Assembly (NCBI GenBank): GCA_942491885.1
Contig: CALOCQ010000008.1
Location: forward strand, 186,001-250,000
DNA from: CALBPI01 sp942491885
GTDB lineage: Bacteria; Pseudomonadota; Gammaproteobacteria; Steroidobacterales; Woeseiaceae
Direction: 5' to 3'
DNA: 64,000 bases
Positions 63,024 to 64,000 of this stretch are shown in pieces. The notes under the pieces were generated by a model, which had not been told where the DNA came from, searched no databases, and worked only from the letters and a program-made list of their open reading frames with translations. Position 1 is the stretch's first letter, and each line of letters starts with the position of its first letter. Both the position numbers and the translations under genes were made by a program.

Positions 63024-63401
63024 CTAGCGGTCGTTATTCGATTGTGCTGCCGACGTCGCTTCGCCCGTTTCCCGGCGATAGTTGAAACGGCGATACAGGA
63101 TGCGTAACCCCGAGTGCAGGCACAGTGCTGTGAACAATATCCAGTGCGGCACGACCCAATACCAGGCGTTTATGTAAAGTGTCGCGAACAGTGCGGAGAA
63201 ACCGGCGAGGATATAGAAATAGGGCAGGCATTCGTAAACGAGACTGGGCAGCCAGATCCTGCGGTTCGTCGCCGCGACCACGTGGTCGGGAATAATCGTT
63301 GTCGACTGGAGGCTGTCGTGCTTCATGGCGCTGTACTGGGTGGCTGCGTATGAGGCTGAACTATAGCGCTGCTGAACGTTTGCTTCCGTGAGCAGACTCA
63401 C
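63024..63401 (-). CDS. small membrane protein, unknown
   Basis: The product has two hydrophobic helices (LPSLVYECLPYFYILAGFSALFATLYI and WVVPHWILFTALCLHSGLRILY) and a short polar C-terminus. The start is uncertain: a GTG at 63401 gives 125 residues and an ATG at 63326 gives 100; neither has a clear ribosome binding site. It follows the AAA ATPase gene by 45 bp on the same strand, so the two may be linked. No family is recognised. Confidence 0.6.
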   Translation of the reverse strand: MSLLTEANVQQRYSSASYAATQYSAMKHDSLQSTTIIPDHVVAATNRRIWLPSLVYECLPYFYILAGFSALFATLYINAWYWVVPHWILFTALCLHSGLRILYRRFNYRRETGEATSAAQSNNDR

Positions 63402-63446
63402 AAAAGTTACAGTTGCTACTGCGGGGTGAGCGGCGCACCAAGCCGG

Positions 63447-64000
63447 CTAGTCAGCGGCGACCGTACGTTGCTCCGCCCAGCTACGCAGTGCGCGAATCTT
63501 TTCCGCCATGACGATCGACAATGGACTGGTTCCCCGGGCTTCTTCGAGCAGATGCGTCGTCGTCAGCGCCGCGTTGTCGGCGTCAGCGGCGTATAACGCG
63601 CTGACGACCAATTGCTCGAGCTCTGCGCCCGAGAAACCTTCGGTGGCTGCGGCGATAGCGCTTAAGTCGATCGAATCGCATTGCGCCTCGCGACGTCCGA
63701 GATGAATGTCCAACACGGACTCGCGCACGCCCGCATCCGGTAAGTCGACAAAAAAGATTTCATCAAAGCGCCCTTTGCGCACGAGCTCGGGTGGCAGCCG
63801 GTCGATGTCGTTCGCGGTTGCAACGACGAATACGCCGGGCTTGCGTTCGGCCATCCAGGTCAGGAATGTCCCGAGCACGCGCTGTGCGGTGCCGGTGTTA
63901 TCGTCGCCCGGAGACAAACCCTTTTCCAGCTCATCGATCCACAATACGCACGGCGCCATGGTCTGTGCGACCTTCAGCGATTCGCGCAGATTGCGCTCAG
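63447..64000 (-). CDS. AAA ATPase, Ycf46-like, C-terminal part (5' end outside window)
   Basis: The reading frame is open to the window edge, so the N-terminus and P loop lie beyond it. The visible part has Walker B CVLWIDELEKGLS, the sensor segment VFVVATANDIDRLPPELVRKGRFDEIFFVDLP with the arginine finger region, and the small helical domain GFSGAELEQLVVSALYAA. This combination is typical of the Ycf46-like AAA group found in bacteria and chloroplasts, whose function is poorly known. An ATG lies at 63959 but upstream codons (ESLKVAQT) match the family, so it is internal. Confidence 0.85.
   Translation of the reverse strand, partial: ERNLRESLKVAQTMAPCVLWIDELEKGLSPGDDNTGTAQRVLGTFLTWMAERKPGVFVVATANDIDRLPPELVRKGRFDEIFFVDLPDAGVRESVLDIHLGRREAQCDSIDLSAIAAATEGFSGAELEQLVVSALYAADADNAALTTTHLLEEARGTSPLSIVMAEKIRALRSWAEQRTVAAD

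Overview
The window is 64 kb of an ordinary, gene-dense chromosome of a gammaproteobacterium with fairly high G+C. The evidence is gene content and order: queA-tgt-yajC-secD-secF, suhB/trmJ, ndk-rlmN-pilF-rodZ-hisS-yfgM-bamB-der, guaB-guaA, ffs-dnaX-ybaB-recR, and ppsA divergent from its regulator ppsR. The serine O-succinyltransferase-type MetX protein is most like the Xanthomonas form, so a lineage near the Xanthomonadales or Woeseia-like groups is plausible, but the sequence alone does not prove it. There are no rRNA genes, insertion sequences, prophages or CRISPR arrays.

Layout. 1-4.7 kb: the end of a TPR protein, plsC, xerD, dsbC, ferredoxin fdxA, a Nudix hydrolase and tRNA-Leu(CAA). 4.8-7.3 kb: an ECF sigma factor, a membrane anti-sigma-like protein and a secreted double-PDZ protein, closed by a strong terminator. 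7.3-12.7 kb: queuosine tRNA modification and the Sec accessory membrane complex. 12.7-24.4 kb: suhB, trmJ, a strongly reduced isc locus (cysteine desulfurase, degenerate IscU-like protein, IscA), then ndk to der. 24.5-27.6 kb: DUF937 protein, M48 protease, serine O-succinyltransferase and cysteine dioxygenase. 27.6-34.1 kb: xseA, guaBA, a sulfotransferase-like gene, tadA and a GNAT acetyltransferase. 34.0-42.4 kb: a GlyGly-CTERM surface protein, mltF, 4.5S RNA, dnaX-ybaB-recR, a HIT protein, rsgA, orn, a DUF938 protein and a GFA protein. 42.5-48.4 kb: an SH3 envelope protein, ppsA/ppsR, a YqiB-like protein and a large unknown coiled-coil protein. 48.4-55.9 kb: a tripartite-type efflux operon with two RND permeases. 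56-64 kb: prc protease, M28 peptidase, several small unknown membrane or secreted proteins and the end of a Ycf46-type AAA ATPase.

The most unusual region is 14.4-16.3 kb. It occupies the place of the standard iscRSUA-hscBA-fdx operon, but only a cysteine desulfurase with a short C-terminal tail, an IscU-like protein and IscA remain. The IscU-like protein has lost two of three scaffold cysteines and the HscA-binding LPPVK motif, and has gained a new cysteine cluster. The changes fit together: the chaperone genes are gone and so is the motif they recognise. Other points of interest are two CRP-like sites between plsC and xerD, a long perfect inverted repeat upstream of the efflux operon, the sigma/anti-sigma/PDZ module, and the pairing of a serine O-succinyltransferase with a cysteine dioxygenase.
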